From Actinomortierella ambigua (taxonomy: Eukaryota; Mortierellomycota; Mortierellomycetes; Mortierellales; Mortierellaceae), in assembly GCA_016098155.1 (NCBI GenBank), contig JAAAJB010000040.1, forward strand, positions 40,120 through 104,119: a stretch of 64,000 nucleotides of DNA, written 5' to 3'. Position 1 is the first letter of the stretch; each line of letters starts with the position of its first letter. Below, piece by piece: positions 33,601-45,069 of the stretch. Position numbers and translations under genes: made by a program. The notes under the pieces are model-generated. The model ran no database searches. It had not been told where the DNA came from and was given only the letters and a program-made list of their open reading frames with translations.

Positions 33601-36464
33601 GGAATGTGATCCACTCGCCCCGCAAACCCTCGCTCGAAAACTTGCCCCGCAGCACAATGAGCAGTCCGCGACCAACAGAATCGCCCTTGCGCTCCGCTAT
33701 CATCCTGGAAGAGCACGACATGGTGAGTCGGGACACATCTGCGACCGCGTCACCGTCCACAGTCCGCAGCAAGGACGACGAGATTAAGGATCTCCGGCGC
33801 CGTGAGCTGTGGCTCATGGCCGAGGTGTCGATGGCGCGTAAGAAGAACGTTGGAGCAGCAACAACAGGAGGTGGTGGTGTAGGATTAGGAGTAGGTGGAG
33901 CCATGGAACCCTTACAGTCGCTGCATCAGACGCTTCCCATGCTGGAGGACGAGCTCAAGGAGATTGATGTTGACAGCAACAAGTACCGAATCCTGCAGGC
34001 GTTGTTGACAGTCAAGGCTCAGTTGGAGCACTCCAAAGCCCAGATTGCGACGCAGGCCCAGGTGGCATCTTCCAAGCTGCGCGAGGCGGAACGGGTGCGG
34101 ACCTCGGCCCTTCAAGAGGCCGCGTACCTCAAAGCCAAAGTCAACGCACTGCAGACGGGCGAGACGTCGGCATTGGTAGCGACGGAGACGGCGCGGGCGG
34201 CCGATCTCGAAAAGCGACTGACGTTGGCACTGGCCGAGACGACACGGTTGCAGGCCAAGGAGAGTCAGTATGAGACTCGCCTTGAGCACGAGCGACAGTT
34301 GCGGCGGCTGGCCGAAGAGCGGACCCAGGCCGCCACCCTGCGTGCCGAAGAGGCCCAGTCGGCCCACACACGGTCGCTGAACGAACTGTCGACGTTGCAC
34401 GACCGAGCCACCTTGGCCGAGGAGAAGCTGCACGAGTACGAGGCCAAGTATGCGACCAGCGAGGCAGGTCTGTCCAGCTACCAGCAACAGTCCACGGCCC
34501 TGTTCTCTCAAATCTCGACATTGAAGACTACGGTCGAGCACCAGCAAAAGTCGCTTGAGAAGGCCAAGCTCGCCTACTCGGTCGCCAACGACAGGGCCGA
34601 GCATGCCGACCGGCTGTGGACGCAATCGCGCCAAGAGATTGACCACATGCAGCTCGATCTGTCGAGCCTCCGAGCAGAGCTGGATCGCGCCCAGCGCGAG
34701 GCTGAGCACTACCGGTCCAAATCGGACGAGGTCGAGCAGCTGTGGCAAAAGGCCAAGAGCGAGTCTGAGGCCATGCGTGTCCTGCTGGAAGAAGACATGA
34801 ACAACTCGTCCAACATGCACTCAGTCGGCAAGGATCGCAAGCATGATAGCATCATGGTCATCACCTCCGCCTCCCGGGTCGCCGAGCTCGAGCATGAGCT
34901 CGGCACCTTGCGCCAGCTGCTGCGCGAGTCCCAATCCGCCACCGCCAAGGCGAACAAGGACCTCGGCGAGGCCCTGTTGCGCCTGTCCAAGACGGAGCAG
35001 TCGGCCATGAACGCTCGTGCCGAGGCTGCCGCCTACCAAAAGGAGCTCGTCGAGAGCAAGGACCGCCTATCCATGCTGCAGTCGGAGCTCGAGCACAAAG
35101 AACTCGAGCTCGAGGAAAAGATCAAGGAGCAGGAGAACAATGAAGTCCAGCTTGGCCTCCTCAAGGGCGTCATGCGCAGCAACGGCCTCCTCGAGGAGGA
35201 CTTGATCCTCGAAGCCCTGAGCCAGGGCGTTGATGGCAAGCCAGCCTCGCCCACCAACACCGCTGTCGCCAATAAGGAACTGAAGGCTCGGGCTGAGAAG
35301 GCCGAGTCGCACGCTTCCGAGGTCGAGGCTCGCTTGGAGGACACGTTGGCGTTGAACAAGGCCCAGGATGAGCGCATCCAGCAGCTGGAAGCCGACTATC
35401 AGACCGCTGTCCACTACGTGCAAGGGTCCGAGGCCATGGTCCGCAAGCTCAAGGAAGACAGCCAGGCCAGCCTGAGCGAGAAGGAGTCGCTGCAGGTCGA
35501 GCTCAGCAGCCTGCAGCAGCTTCACGCCAACTGTGCTAGCAACAACGCCAACAGCGCAGGTGAGGCCGCCTCGGCCGAGATCATTAAGGACCTTGAACAG
35601 GAAGTCAGTCACCTGCACCATCAGCTGGAGCTCTCGCAGGACCGTGCTGTCGAAATGGAGAAGCGCATCGAGGAGACTTTGAGTGCCTTGGAGGAGTCCA
35701 TCACCAAAACCGACAACCTGCAGACGGAGCTCAAGACACTCAAGACCAAGCACCACGAGCACAAGAAGCGTGGCCAACAGCAGACCGACATGTTTGAGAC
35801 CAAGGTCGGCGAGCTCGAGAAGAGCTTGGAAGAGAGCCAGACGACAAGTCAAAAAACGCGTGAACTGCTCGAACAGAGCCAGTCTGAGCTTCATTTAGCC
35901 CAGGAGATGCACGAACAGACCCAGCTGCAATTGAAGGAGGCTCGCGCCTCGATCGAGAATGAGAGTGCCGCCGCGAATGCCGAGTCGGTGTCTTCGGAAC
36001 GACTTTTGGAGTTGGAGCACCAGCTGCAGGAGGCTCAATCCACGATCCAGCGCTTGCAGGCATGGAATCAGGATCTGGAGCGCCAGGTGCGCGAGTCGGA
36101 GAACAAAATCTCGCTGCTGCTCGACAACTACCACGGCGGAGAGTCTGTCCGCCACAGCATCGTAGGCTTGAGCCATGACGATATCGTGACGCGGCTGATG
36201 GATGGTGGCGCTACCAAGCCCTCGACGGGCGCCGATCGATCGTCGGTCGACTCTCTGGCCAATGAGTTGGAGCTGCTCAAGACTCCTTGGGGTCAAGCTC
36301 AGATCAACGGTAGTGTATACCTCCCGACAACCACTGCGACAACAACTACCACTTCTACAACCAACAGCGCGGACCCACACACTGCACCATCACCCAAGAT
36401 CCAGGAGTACCGCCGTCTGGCGGAGGAAAGCCCGAAACATGCGACGAACCCAATTGAGGAGTGA
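30631..36464 (+). CDS. Tea1/Kel-like kelch-repeat coiled-coil protein
   Basis: Predicted cell-end polarity factor. Fungal proteins with an N-terminal kelch propeller and a long coiled coil (fission yeast Tea1, budding yeast Kel1) mark growth sites; function here is inferred from that architecture. Exons 30631-31120, 31516-31611, 31786-32001, 32195-32297, 32448-32659, 32813-32968 and 33121-36464 join in phase (1538 residues). Residues 1-15 are lysine-rich (AGLFSKKGKKDKDKDKDQK), possibly membrane-binding. Kelch repeats at about 125-425 show RFAHTASFVSTGADIYVFGG, HSHTASVIGTTMYIFGG, RQGHAACVLDDTMYIFGG and TEHAMCAVGDRIYILGG. Exons 2 to 6 encode the propeller. A Ser/Pro-rich linker precedes heptad-rich coiled coil at about 635-1425. 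It follows the intersectin-like RhoGEF gene on the same strand, so two polarity-type genes are adjacent, each with its own promoter gap. Confidence 0.85.
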
Positions 36465-36838
36465 AATATCCTTGACCCTCATGAAGAAAAGAAGAAAATG
36501 AAGAAAAAATATATATATACTCTGCATCTACACCCCAGTTTCATACATCTTTCTTTTTTGTTGTTGTAATGTCAGACAATTAGCATATTTACACATCTAT
36601 AAACTGAAGTTTTTAGTCTGGAAGCTGACCTGCAAGCTGCGGTAGGAGGAGATCTCTCGCCATCCGTGAACTGCGCCAATATTTCATTCGCGAACCGCAG
36701 CCATTAGCCCAGCCGAGTTGTGACGTCTCAAACTGATTCTTTAGATAGACCTCCTCCCTCCCTCTCCCCCTTTTTCTCTTTTTTGGACCTTACCTCCTAA
36801 CCCCCCAACCCCTCTCTACCATTGTTTGTATTTGTTCA
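36465..36838. other. Intergenic region, Tea1-like to F-box-like gene
   Basis: About 375 bp. An A/T-rich 3' UTR stretch (ATATATATAC near 36510) is followed by a C/T-rich stretch (about 36750-36830) just upstream of the next ATG. No gene seen. Confidence 0.5.
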
Positions 36839-39181
36839 ATGGCCGACCATCCAACGGAAACAAATGTATCCTCACTCTCGATGGCGCTTGACGTCCAAGA
36901 TATTACCAAGGAGATTCGTTTGTACCTCACCGGCTTCGATCTGAAGAATCTCGTCCTTGTCAATAGGCAGTGGTGGCGAGCCTTTGCGCCCTTTCTATGG
37001 TAAGGTCGATCTGCCCTAAAGTAAAGATGGTGTTGTACGAAGGGCGCACGAGGTCGTGGAAAAAAAGAGAGAGAGAGAATCTAACATCCTGGGTTTCCCA
37101 CGGACAGGGAGAAACTGTTTATCAACCAAACCAACGAGGATCAAGACATTATTCTGCGCAACGGCCAAGTCGTTCAGGAATTGACAATCGCCGTCCATGA
37201 GTCTGAGACCAAGCAACGGATAAAGTGGCTCTTTGGGACGATCGCAAAGGCATGCCCCAACGTTTCTGTGCTCAACCTCAAGCTTCATTCCGCCTTACAG
37301 TTTGACGCCTCCACCTTTGAGCCCTTGAACACGGATGACAGCATTCCTCAGCCGCTTGAGGCCCTTCAATTCTTACATCATCTCCTGTCCTATTTCCCTG
37401 GCACCACCATCTTGCATCTGCAACTGGCGCATCCCGGCTTGCCAGCGATTGTTGTTCTTGCCGCGACCCAGCTGCAGTACCTGCATGAGTTGGGCGTTTA
37501 CGGTGGACTCAAACAAAGGGCGTATACGCTTCACAAGAACCGTCGATGTGACTGGAACGCTCTCTTTTGGACCATGGTCAAGAGTCCACGGTTAAGAACG
37601 CTACGGCTCTCGTGGAAAGAAGGAGACGACGACGACGAACCCCACGATAGTCGCCACACATCCTTGAAGAACGCCTTGGAGTGGATCGACCAAACCCAGG
37701 CATCGGCCACCACTGTACAAACACTCCCATCTTGGACCCAGAGCCACCATGCCCAAGCTTTAAAAGTGCCACTACCCGTGTGTGTGCTCCAATATGAATC
37801 CTCAGAAAGCGAAGAAGAGGAAGAAAAGGCTGCAAATACCAAAAATGCAGTAGCGACCACGTCCCTGTCCTTGATTCCTCCGCAACTACGACACCTTCGA
37901 CATTTGCATCTTGACGCGATGGAGTGCCCGCCTCTCGAGGTCTTCAAGCGGCTCCTACACCACTGCAACTACCTGCACACATTTTCAACCAACTCCTTCG
38001 TCCACCGGCACGACAACGCCCATCGACAATCCTCCACAGGTAGCATTGCCGTGACCAAACTGCGTATGCTACTCGAAGCCTGCAGTCTAACACTCCGTCA
38101 GCTCGACCTGTCACACCTCCCCGTGGGCGAATTGGTGGGCCATCACTTAGCCCCTGGGGAAGTCGGCCACAACTATGCCGTGTACAACAACCTGCACAAC
38201 AACATCGGCCACCGTGACGACATCGGCATCAGTCAGTGGGAGCGCTGGACGCCCACCTTGCAGACACACTGTTGCCAATCTTTTCAACGCCTCACCATCT
38301 ACGCTCCCGCCATGATGCGCATCCAAGAACCATCGTATCTCCGCTGGATAACTCATCTGACGGCGGGACCCTTCGATAACGTCCCGAGCATCAACCGCCT
38401 CTTGGCCGCCGCCATGAGCGGTGGTAGCGGCGGTGGCTTTCCGGCCCTGACAAACGTGACACTTTACGGCCACTGCAAGTATGAGCGGCGACCGGATTTT
38501 GTGTTTGACGAACCGAGCAATACTTGGATCTGGGTCTTGGAGGGAGAACGAGAACCGGTCGTCGTTTTGCCGTGGTCGGCCCAGTCGACGCTGCGCCATG
38601 TGGATCTGTCGCGGCTGTATATGGAGCATTCGGGCGAGATTGAGAGTCTGTACGACGTTATCCGTGCCATGGACAAGCTTGAGACATTAGCCATGCCAAT
38701 GGGACATTTGACTGCGTTGGAGAACTTGGCCCGGTCGCTGAAACGTCATGAAGAGGAGAGTGATGAGGATGAGCACGACAAGGAGGAGGGGAAGAAGAAG
38801 GCCAACACTACTGCGAGCGCATCTTCCTCTTCTTCGTCTTCACACATCGCCACGACTCCTGCTCCAGCCAAGGCACCTTCGCGCGTTGCGGTCAAGACAC
38901 AGCTGTTCTCGCGATCGTTGACCACACTGCGCGTGATGCACGACGAAGGGCTGTACAGATGGATGCCGACGACGGTTACGATTCAGGCCCAGAAGCACTA
39001 CGCGACGGTCGTATTTGACAAGATGCCCGGCGTCCGTGTGATGCAGATCGACCGATTGTTGATGGGCTGTCTTGACCGCCAGACAAGCATCATTGCTTCT
39101 CAGAAGAATGAGGAAGAAGATGATGTCCCGGAGCTGGGCCAACCCAAAAACCGGACGATCCGGTATCAGATTGTATCGTGA
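36839..39181 (+). CDS. F-box-like protein with leucine-rich C-terminal region
   Basis: Probable substrate-recognition subunit of an SCF-type ubiquitin ligase. Two exons, 36839-36999 and 37108-39181, join in phase (744 residues). The N-terminal stretch at about 18-54 (IRLYLTGFDLKNLVLVNRQW followed by WRAFAPFLW) has the F-box pattern of a hydrophobic helix pair and a conserved Trp. The rest contains irregular leucine-rich units (LRHLRHLHLDAMECPPL, LTLRQLDLSHLP, STLRHVDLSRLYM), an acidic stretch (ESSESEEEEEKA), and an Asp/Glu/Lys plus Ser-rich low-complexity insert near residues 565-605. Such F-box/LRR proteins form expanded families in early-diverging fungi. The target is unknown. AATAAA lies at 39307-39312, about 125 nt after the stop. 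Confidence 0.75.
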
Positions 39182-39306
39182 TGGTGTTTCCATTGGGGGG
39201 AGGGGGTTTTTTCCTTCCTTTTAAGCAGCCTGCGACTTTTTACATGCAACTCACAACATAAACACACAGGTCATAGTGACTCATGTGAACGCATGACTAT
39301 GAAAAT

Positions 39307-39312
39307 AATAAA
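39307..39312 (+). terminator. Polyadenylation signal AATAAA of F-box-like gene
   Basis: A canonical hexamer 126 nt downstream of the F-box-like gene's stop codon, in the gap before the convergent zinc-finger gene. Confidence 0.45.
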
Positions 39313-39443
39313 CTTATCGCGCGTGTTTACTCTTGAGTCTTTTATTATCTTGTGTTTTTGTCTTTCTTGCTAAAGCGTAGTGAACCCCTATTTACAAAGC
39401 CATGCTATTAGGTGCATCGCCTTTACTTTCCATATCTTTGTGT

Positions 39444-39772
39444 TCACTCTTTCTCGTCATGCCAATCACCAGGATTTGCGAGATGTCGATCCAAAGCATC
39501 TTGAGTGGAGAATGCGAGTTGGCACTTGTCGGGGCACGAGAACCGGCGATGGGGACCATGCACGTCAAGGATGTGGCGCCTCAGGCGATATCCCGAAACA
39601 TAGATGCCCGCTAATCGCCTCTTGAAGTTGTTGGTGGCGTGGGCAACAACAGCGGCGTCCTCCTGCTCCTCATCCTCCCCCCGGTCGTTCCCCTCCAAGA
39701 ACGCGACACTGTTGGTGCTGCTACTACTCTGGCTACGGCTGCGACTATTACGGCTGTTGCTACGACTGTTGT

Positions 39773-39803
<31 letters not shown>

Positions 39804-41171
39804 ACGGCTGCTACTACGACAGATGGCACAGTGAAATTGCCGTCGAAGGCTAGCGGCCACTTCCGCCCTGTCGTACGCGTTCGACACTAGGTTTCCCTCC
39901 TTGTCGTAGATTGGGTGGTCCCGATATAGGTGACTCCGCAACGGGTCCAAGTCCACATATGACTGGGTGCATACCCCGCACTGGAAAGGATACATCTCCG
40001 CCTTGTCGTGTGTCCCCTCGTGCAGGCTCCATGACTCTTCGGCAGAACAAATCTGATCGCAGCCTGGAAAGCGACAACGGTAGACTGGATCCTCTTGAAT
40101 TGTAGTCATAGTCGTGGTGGTGGTGGTGGTGGTGGCAGTGGTAGTGGTAGTGGTAGCTGTGTCGCGTTGGAGAGGCGTGGCAGTCTTGAGCTTTACGATG
40201 CTGGTGCGTCGATTGTCTTTTGTCGTACCCTTCCTGGGGGCCGGGACATCTGACGACAAATGGTTGGCTTTCTGGACCTTCTTCCTGTGGACGGCAAGAG
40301 GAAGTGAAGATGTGGAGCCGGTGCTGATTCTTCGCTTGGCAGAACTAGGAAAAAAATCGCTGTCGCTGTCGCTGTCGCTGTCGCCCTCGTCATTATTGTC
40401 ACAGTCCTCGAAGACGGTGCTCTCGTCGTCATCGGTATTGCAGCCACCTTCACCGATTTCCGGCTGCTCCGTTGCAACGCTGGTCTGGTCCAGGGGCCCT
40501 CGAGCATCATCACAGTCAGCCTTGGCAATAGAAGGTTCCCTGCTCATACGGCTTTCTCCAGAATCAACGACAAAGTTTGGCAACGGTGTGACAAACGGAA
40601 AGAGATACTGACCGAAGAGAACATCAGTCGGCGTGATTTGGTATCGTAGTTGTTCCTCCTTCACCATCACTGCTGTAGCTGGCATCTGGGTCGTCACCAT
40701 GGTTGGAGCGAATCCCTGAGCCATGGCTCGTGTCGTCCTGCTGGGAGCGGCACCGTACACAAGAGTGAGCTCCTCTCGTTGGGTTCGACTATTGTATGTG
40801 TACTCGGGCACAAGCGTAGAGAGGCGCGTAGTTGCTGGTTTTGCATACGCCACCAACGTCGCTGAGTCCCTGCCTGGCTTTAGGTTTATTGGTGTAGGCA
40901 CCGACCTCTCAGCTGTCCATCTATGCTGAAGCGTATCTGTGCGAAGCTCTGTAGAGTTGGTGGCGGACATGGTGTTGAAGTCGGTGGTAGCTGCCGCAGG
41001 CTGTGCATGAGTTGACATCGCGGGCCATGCTTGCATGAGGGTTGAGTCTGGAAGCATGGCAACTTCAACGTCACGTGTTACTGCCTCCTGGTGCCGGTTG
41101 ACGGGAAGCCTCTTCACGGCCGAAGAGGAATCGCGCTCGCTGAGGGTCCAATTCAATGAGCAACGGGCCAT
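39444..41171 (-). CDS. C2H2 zinc-finger protein
   Basis: Likely DNA-binding regulator. Single exon, 575 residues from the ATG at 41171; the frame stays open upstream to 41231, but the extra leader is hydrophobic and less likely. The first 330 residues are disordered, with an acidic stretch (EDCDNNDEGDSDSDSDSDFF) and a Thr run encoded by a GGT/GTA-type repeat near 40114-40155. Fingers near the C-terminus: CRFPGCDQICSAEESWSLHE giving C-x4-C-x12-H-x3-H, and CGVCTQSYVDLDPLRSH giving C-x2-C-x12-H-x4-H. A third begins CAIC, but its His pair (HILDVH) comes only about 81 residues later, after a Ser/Arg-rich insert encoded by a GCT-type repeat. A fourth, CPDKCQLAFSTQDALDRH, ends with widely spaced histidines. 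No target is predictable. Confidence 0.82.
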
Positions 41172-41348
41172 CGGAGGGAGGCGAGCAAGAGGAGCGAGAA
41201 AGCACAGGAGAGTGAGTGCATGAAAGCACAAACTTTAAATGGCTCAAGCTTTGCCACCAAAATTCTAATTTTCCCACAGTCGAGACACACTTTGGAACCC
41301 ATGCCAACATTATCATAAGTTATAAGAAAACAAAAGCAAAAATGTATA

Positions 41349-44197
41349 TTATTCCTGTTCCTCACGTTCACGTGCTGCCTTGCGCTGCTCCTTTGTCTTG
41401 CGGAAGAACCGCGTCTCTTCGGGGTCGAAGCCACCCTCAGGCGCGCCAAAGACAGCCCACGAGGGAGTCTCCTTCATATAGTCCAAGCTAGTGAAAGGCT
41501 GCCCAGACTCGATCAAGTCAAAGAACCTGTCATAGTCAATATGAGTATACCACTTGCCGTCCTTCCTAAACTTTGTGTTGGCGACCAAGATCGAGCACGA
41601 GTGCGCATGCTCCGCCGCAATCTCGTAGCCCTCGCCCAACTGCTCCTTGATCAGCTCCACAAACCGCACCACCTCCGTATGGTACGGCACGTTCGCCATC
41701 GTCAATCCCGACGCGCCGCCATAACCACAGTACGTCACGCCCTTGACCTCAATAAAGTCGGGCTTGCCACGACGAATCAGCTCCACATAGTTGGCAATCT
41801 CGTCCGTGTTGAAATCCTTCACCAATGTCAGTCGGTACACGGTGCGCTGGCCCTTCTTCGACAGGGCGTCCAGGCAGTCGAGGAAACGCTCCCAGAAATC
41901 ACGGAACAGGGGTCGGTCAATCTTCTTCAGGGATTCCTTCGTCGACGCATCCACACTGACGTACAGCTGTGTCACAGGGCCCATGTTGGTGATCGCATCC
42001 GGGAACTGGGCGTTAGTCACCAAGAATGACGAGATTCGCTTTTTGTGAAGCAAGCTCACAAACTCGTTGATATGGGGATACTATTCATGCAAAATAAAAG
42101 AAATTATGTTAATATGCAGAGCTCGCTTTGCATTTAGATGTGGTGCGAACCCAGCATCCGACCAAAAATAAAAATCAAACTTACAAAGATAGGCTCGCCA
42201 ACAAGCGACAGGGCACAGTGCTTGACTTGCTGTGCCTCCATGAATCGATCAGCACGGACGCCGGGGACGCCCTTGAGCTGTTTCAACATGCCATAGTGAT
42301 TATCGAGTGCACCATCGAGAATAAACTCGGGGTCATCAACCTTCCATCGCCACTCGGTGCCAACGGGGTTGGTATGGTGGCGCCAACAGAAGACACACTT
42401 GTTGGCACAGGCCAGCGACGGTGTGGTCTCCATGCACAGATGCGACTGGATGCCATAGAACGAACGCTTGTAGCAGAAGCCGCGACCACGCAACGCCGAC
42501 TTGGTCCAACGGCAGATCTTTACACCTGAATGTGAACCAATGATCTTGTATCCTTGCTTCGTCAACGACTTGTACAACAGAGGGCTGACCATCTCCCGTA
42601 CCTCACGAGGCTTGAGCGCTTTGCCGTCCTTTGACTCACCAATCGCGCGCTTCGCGCGCACCTTGCGGTTCGCATAGGCTTCCTCATCCAGCGCCTTTTC
42701 CTCCTTGGCCAGCTTGATCTTGATCGCCATCGATCCCATGTCCTCCACGTCCACCATCTCGCCCTCCGATCCAGCACCACCGTCAGCACCATCGATCGTT
42801 GGCAGTCCGAGCTTGGTCTCTTTGTCCTCCTTGGTCTCATTGTCGTCGTCGTCATCGTCGTCATCGTCATGCTCCGAGGCCGAAGGGCCGTTCTCGTCGT
42901 CCGAGGAATAGTAGGCCTCGTGAGCATGGGACTGGCTCGGGTCCAGCAACGAGACTAGGAGCGCATCATTCCACATCTTGTACGCGCCGCCTTGGTCGGC
43001 ATTCTTATCACCCTCGCCAAAAGGCCAGACACGCTGGCCGCCGAGCTGGCCGAGCCACTTGTCTGCCAGACGGGGGCCATTGCAAAAATCTACCTCGCCA
43101 TAGGCGGAATCGCCCAACCCAAAGACGGCAAACTTGAGCTTGGCGAGCGCTCCCTTTTGGACACGCCAGTCGAATCGGGTATCCTCCAGCCACTTCAGGA
43201 ACCAATCGTTGGGTCCCTCCACGTTGTATGTCGACAGGATGAACACACAGAGACTCGTCTCCGACAAAAAGTCTTCCGTGTCGTAATCAACAATGTCGAT
43301 CAGCTTCGGCTCTGGCAACCCACGCTCCACGGCCGCCTCAGAAAACTGTCGAGCAAACAGACGGGCCGTGCCCGTAATCGTGCTGAAGAAGACCTTGATC
43401 GGCTGTTGTAATTCGGGCAGGAGCAATGGATCAAAGACAGAGGATGCACCACCGCTCTTCTTGGGTTTGCAGGAGCATCCAGCTCCCACAGACTCGATAT
43501 CCTCGACAGAGCCACATCCTTCGCCATCACTATGGGAATGGTGGTGACCTTCCTCTTCTTCGTCTGCCTTGTCTTCGGCCTCGTCACCGTGCTCATGCTT
43601 ATGCTTATTCTTTCCACTACAGCATCCTCCGTCCTTCTTTCCACCGCCACCACAGCACTTGCCGTCGGCTGACTTGTTCTTGCCACCGCAGCAACCCGAG
43701 CGCTTCTTGGTCGTTGTTGTTGTTGTTGCTGTTGCTGTTGTCGACGAGGACGAGGAAGGGGCCGCCAGATCGGTCGCCACCTCGTTGCCAAACTCATCTG
43801 TGACCTTCTTCTTGTTCTTGGGCCGCTTGCGGATCACCTTGGGCAACTTGCGGAACTCCTCCTTCTTGAGACCCATATGTTGCCGAGGTCTCTCCTGTTG
43901 GTGGTGGATCGCCGCCTGCTCCTCGGCGGCATGCTCGACAACTCGCTCACGGGCCTCTTCCGAGAGAGTGGGGATAGCAGGGTCTTCTTCCATCTCGTGA
44001 GCAAGTCTGTTGACCTCCTTGGGGTTCGGCTGCTTGCCCTGGTCCTGGCCCTGGCCCTGGTCGTCCTTGTCGTCCTTGCCCTCTACTGCCTTGGCCTGGT
44101 TGTACAGAATGGACAGAGTGGCAATGCCGAGGGCCATGCATACCAGTGGAATCCTATATTCCTTCCAAAGCTTGAGAGCAGAGGAAGAAGACGACAT
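41349..44197 (-). CDS. TYW1: tRNA 4-demethylwyosine synthase TYW1 (flavodoxin + radical SAM)
   Basis: Second step of wybutosine synthesis: converts m1G37 of tRNA-Phe to 4-demethylwyosine using pyruvate, a radical SAM 4Fe-4S cluster and FMN. Exons 44197-42185 and 42080-41349 join in phase (914 residues). N-terminal hydrophobic segment at about 14-32 (RIPLVCMALGIATLSILYN), probably an ER anchor. A Cys-rich region follows (CCGGKNK, CCGGGGKK, CCSGKNKHKHEHG, GCSCKPKK). Flavodoxin domain: FFSTITGTARLFARQFSEAA, STYNVEGPNDWF, FGLGDSAYGEVDFCNG. Acidic linker (DDDDDDDDNETKED). Radical SAM motif C-x3-C-x2-C in CANKCVFCWRHHTNP, then YVSVDASTKESLK and EVKGVTYCGYGG. Yeast TYW1 also has an N-terminal membrane segment and CC-rich repeats (recalled), so these are family traits. 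The adjacent F-box and zinc-finger genes give no functional hint. Confidence 0.95.
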
Positions 44198-45069
44198 GGC
44201 GGCGGAAATGGGAGATGAGAGTGTGAGAGAGTTGAGGGGGAGAAAAAAAAAAGTTGTGGAGGGGAGAGGGAGGGAAAGGGGAGGAGTGAGAAAAAGAAAC
44301 CTTCACTGCCTCCCCCAGGCACCGTTTGTTGTGGCTTGATTTGCAAACAACCCAGATTGAGTGGCTTGGGGGAGGAATTGTATGGTGCGCTCGTGCCTTC
44401 GTGGTGATCTACACTTACTCGTTAAACTCGTTGTGGACTTGCAGCCAAACATCCGAGCAGAAGTTCACTGTCTAGGAGCGCATAGTGCCCTAGTGGTGTG
44501 TTATCACTCTTCACTCTTCACGAGAGATATAGCTTCACCTGCACCTACACCCCCCACTGGTCTCTCCCCAGTCACACAGGCGTGGGACCAATCACAGGAG
44601 GCTACGCCACCAACTTGTGCAAAATGGATCCCCCAAACTCCGCACCGCCACAATTGTCTCACGATTCCAAGGAGCAAAGAAAACGGACAGCCACTTGGGT
44701 ACTATTGAAGTTTGGGGGAGGATAAGGAAGCCAAGCAAGAACGCATGGGGCACTTCTGCAACATTATCTAAAGCTATAGAAGAGCTCAACTCTCAATGTG
44801 GGAAGTGGACTGGCCAGATTAGGTATTCCGCGCCTCTATTTCAGATCCCCCATCTGAAACATTTTGGTTGCTCCATCTTCCCCAGTTGTTGGATGCGATG
44901 ATAGAAAAGAGAGACAAAGAGAAACGGATCAAAGGAACCACCCAGCAAAAAATGTGATGCTGTTTCTACGAGCCTATGCTCTGTATACCATGCTGTATTC
45001 TATATCATTCATTCACATATTGAGAATCTATTGAGAAAAAAAATTCATTTGTTCCATGACAGGAGAACA
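44198..45069. other. Intergenic region TYW1 / second F-box-like gene
   Basis: About 870 bp. The first 100 bp near the TYW1 ATG are A/G-rich on the plus strand, that is pyrimidine-rich on the TYW1 coding strand, as expected for its promoter. Short open frames at 44361-44901 look random and lack recognisable motifs. The end near 45000-45060 is A/T-rich 3' UTR of the F-box-like gene. Confidence 0.5.

Noticed and set aside
33912..34820. Long minus-strand Leu/Gly-rich frame (about 300 codons), and a similar one at 35067-35894
   Set aside because: They lie opposite the coiled-coil exon of the Tea1-like gene. Glu/Lys/Ala-rich heptads give open Leu-rich antisense frames.
40114..40611. Val-rich plus-strand frame of 165 codons
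   Set aside because: It is antisense to the Thr repeat and acidic region of the C2H2 gene.
44361..44901. Two overlapping plus-strand frames between TYW1 and the F-box-like gene
   Set aside because: No motif or promoter context, and codon composition unlike neighbouring genes.
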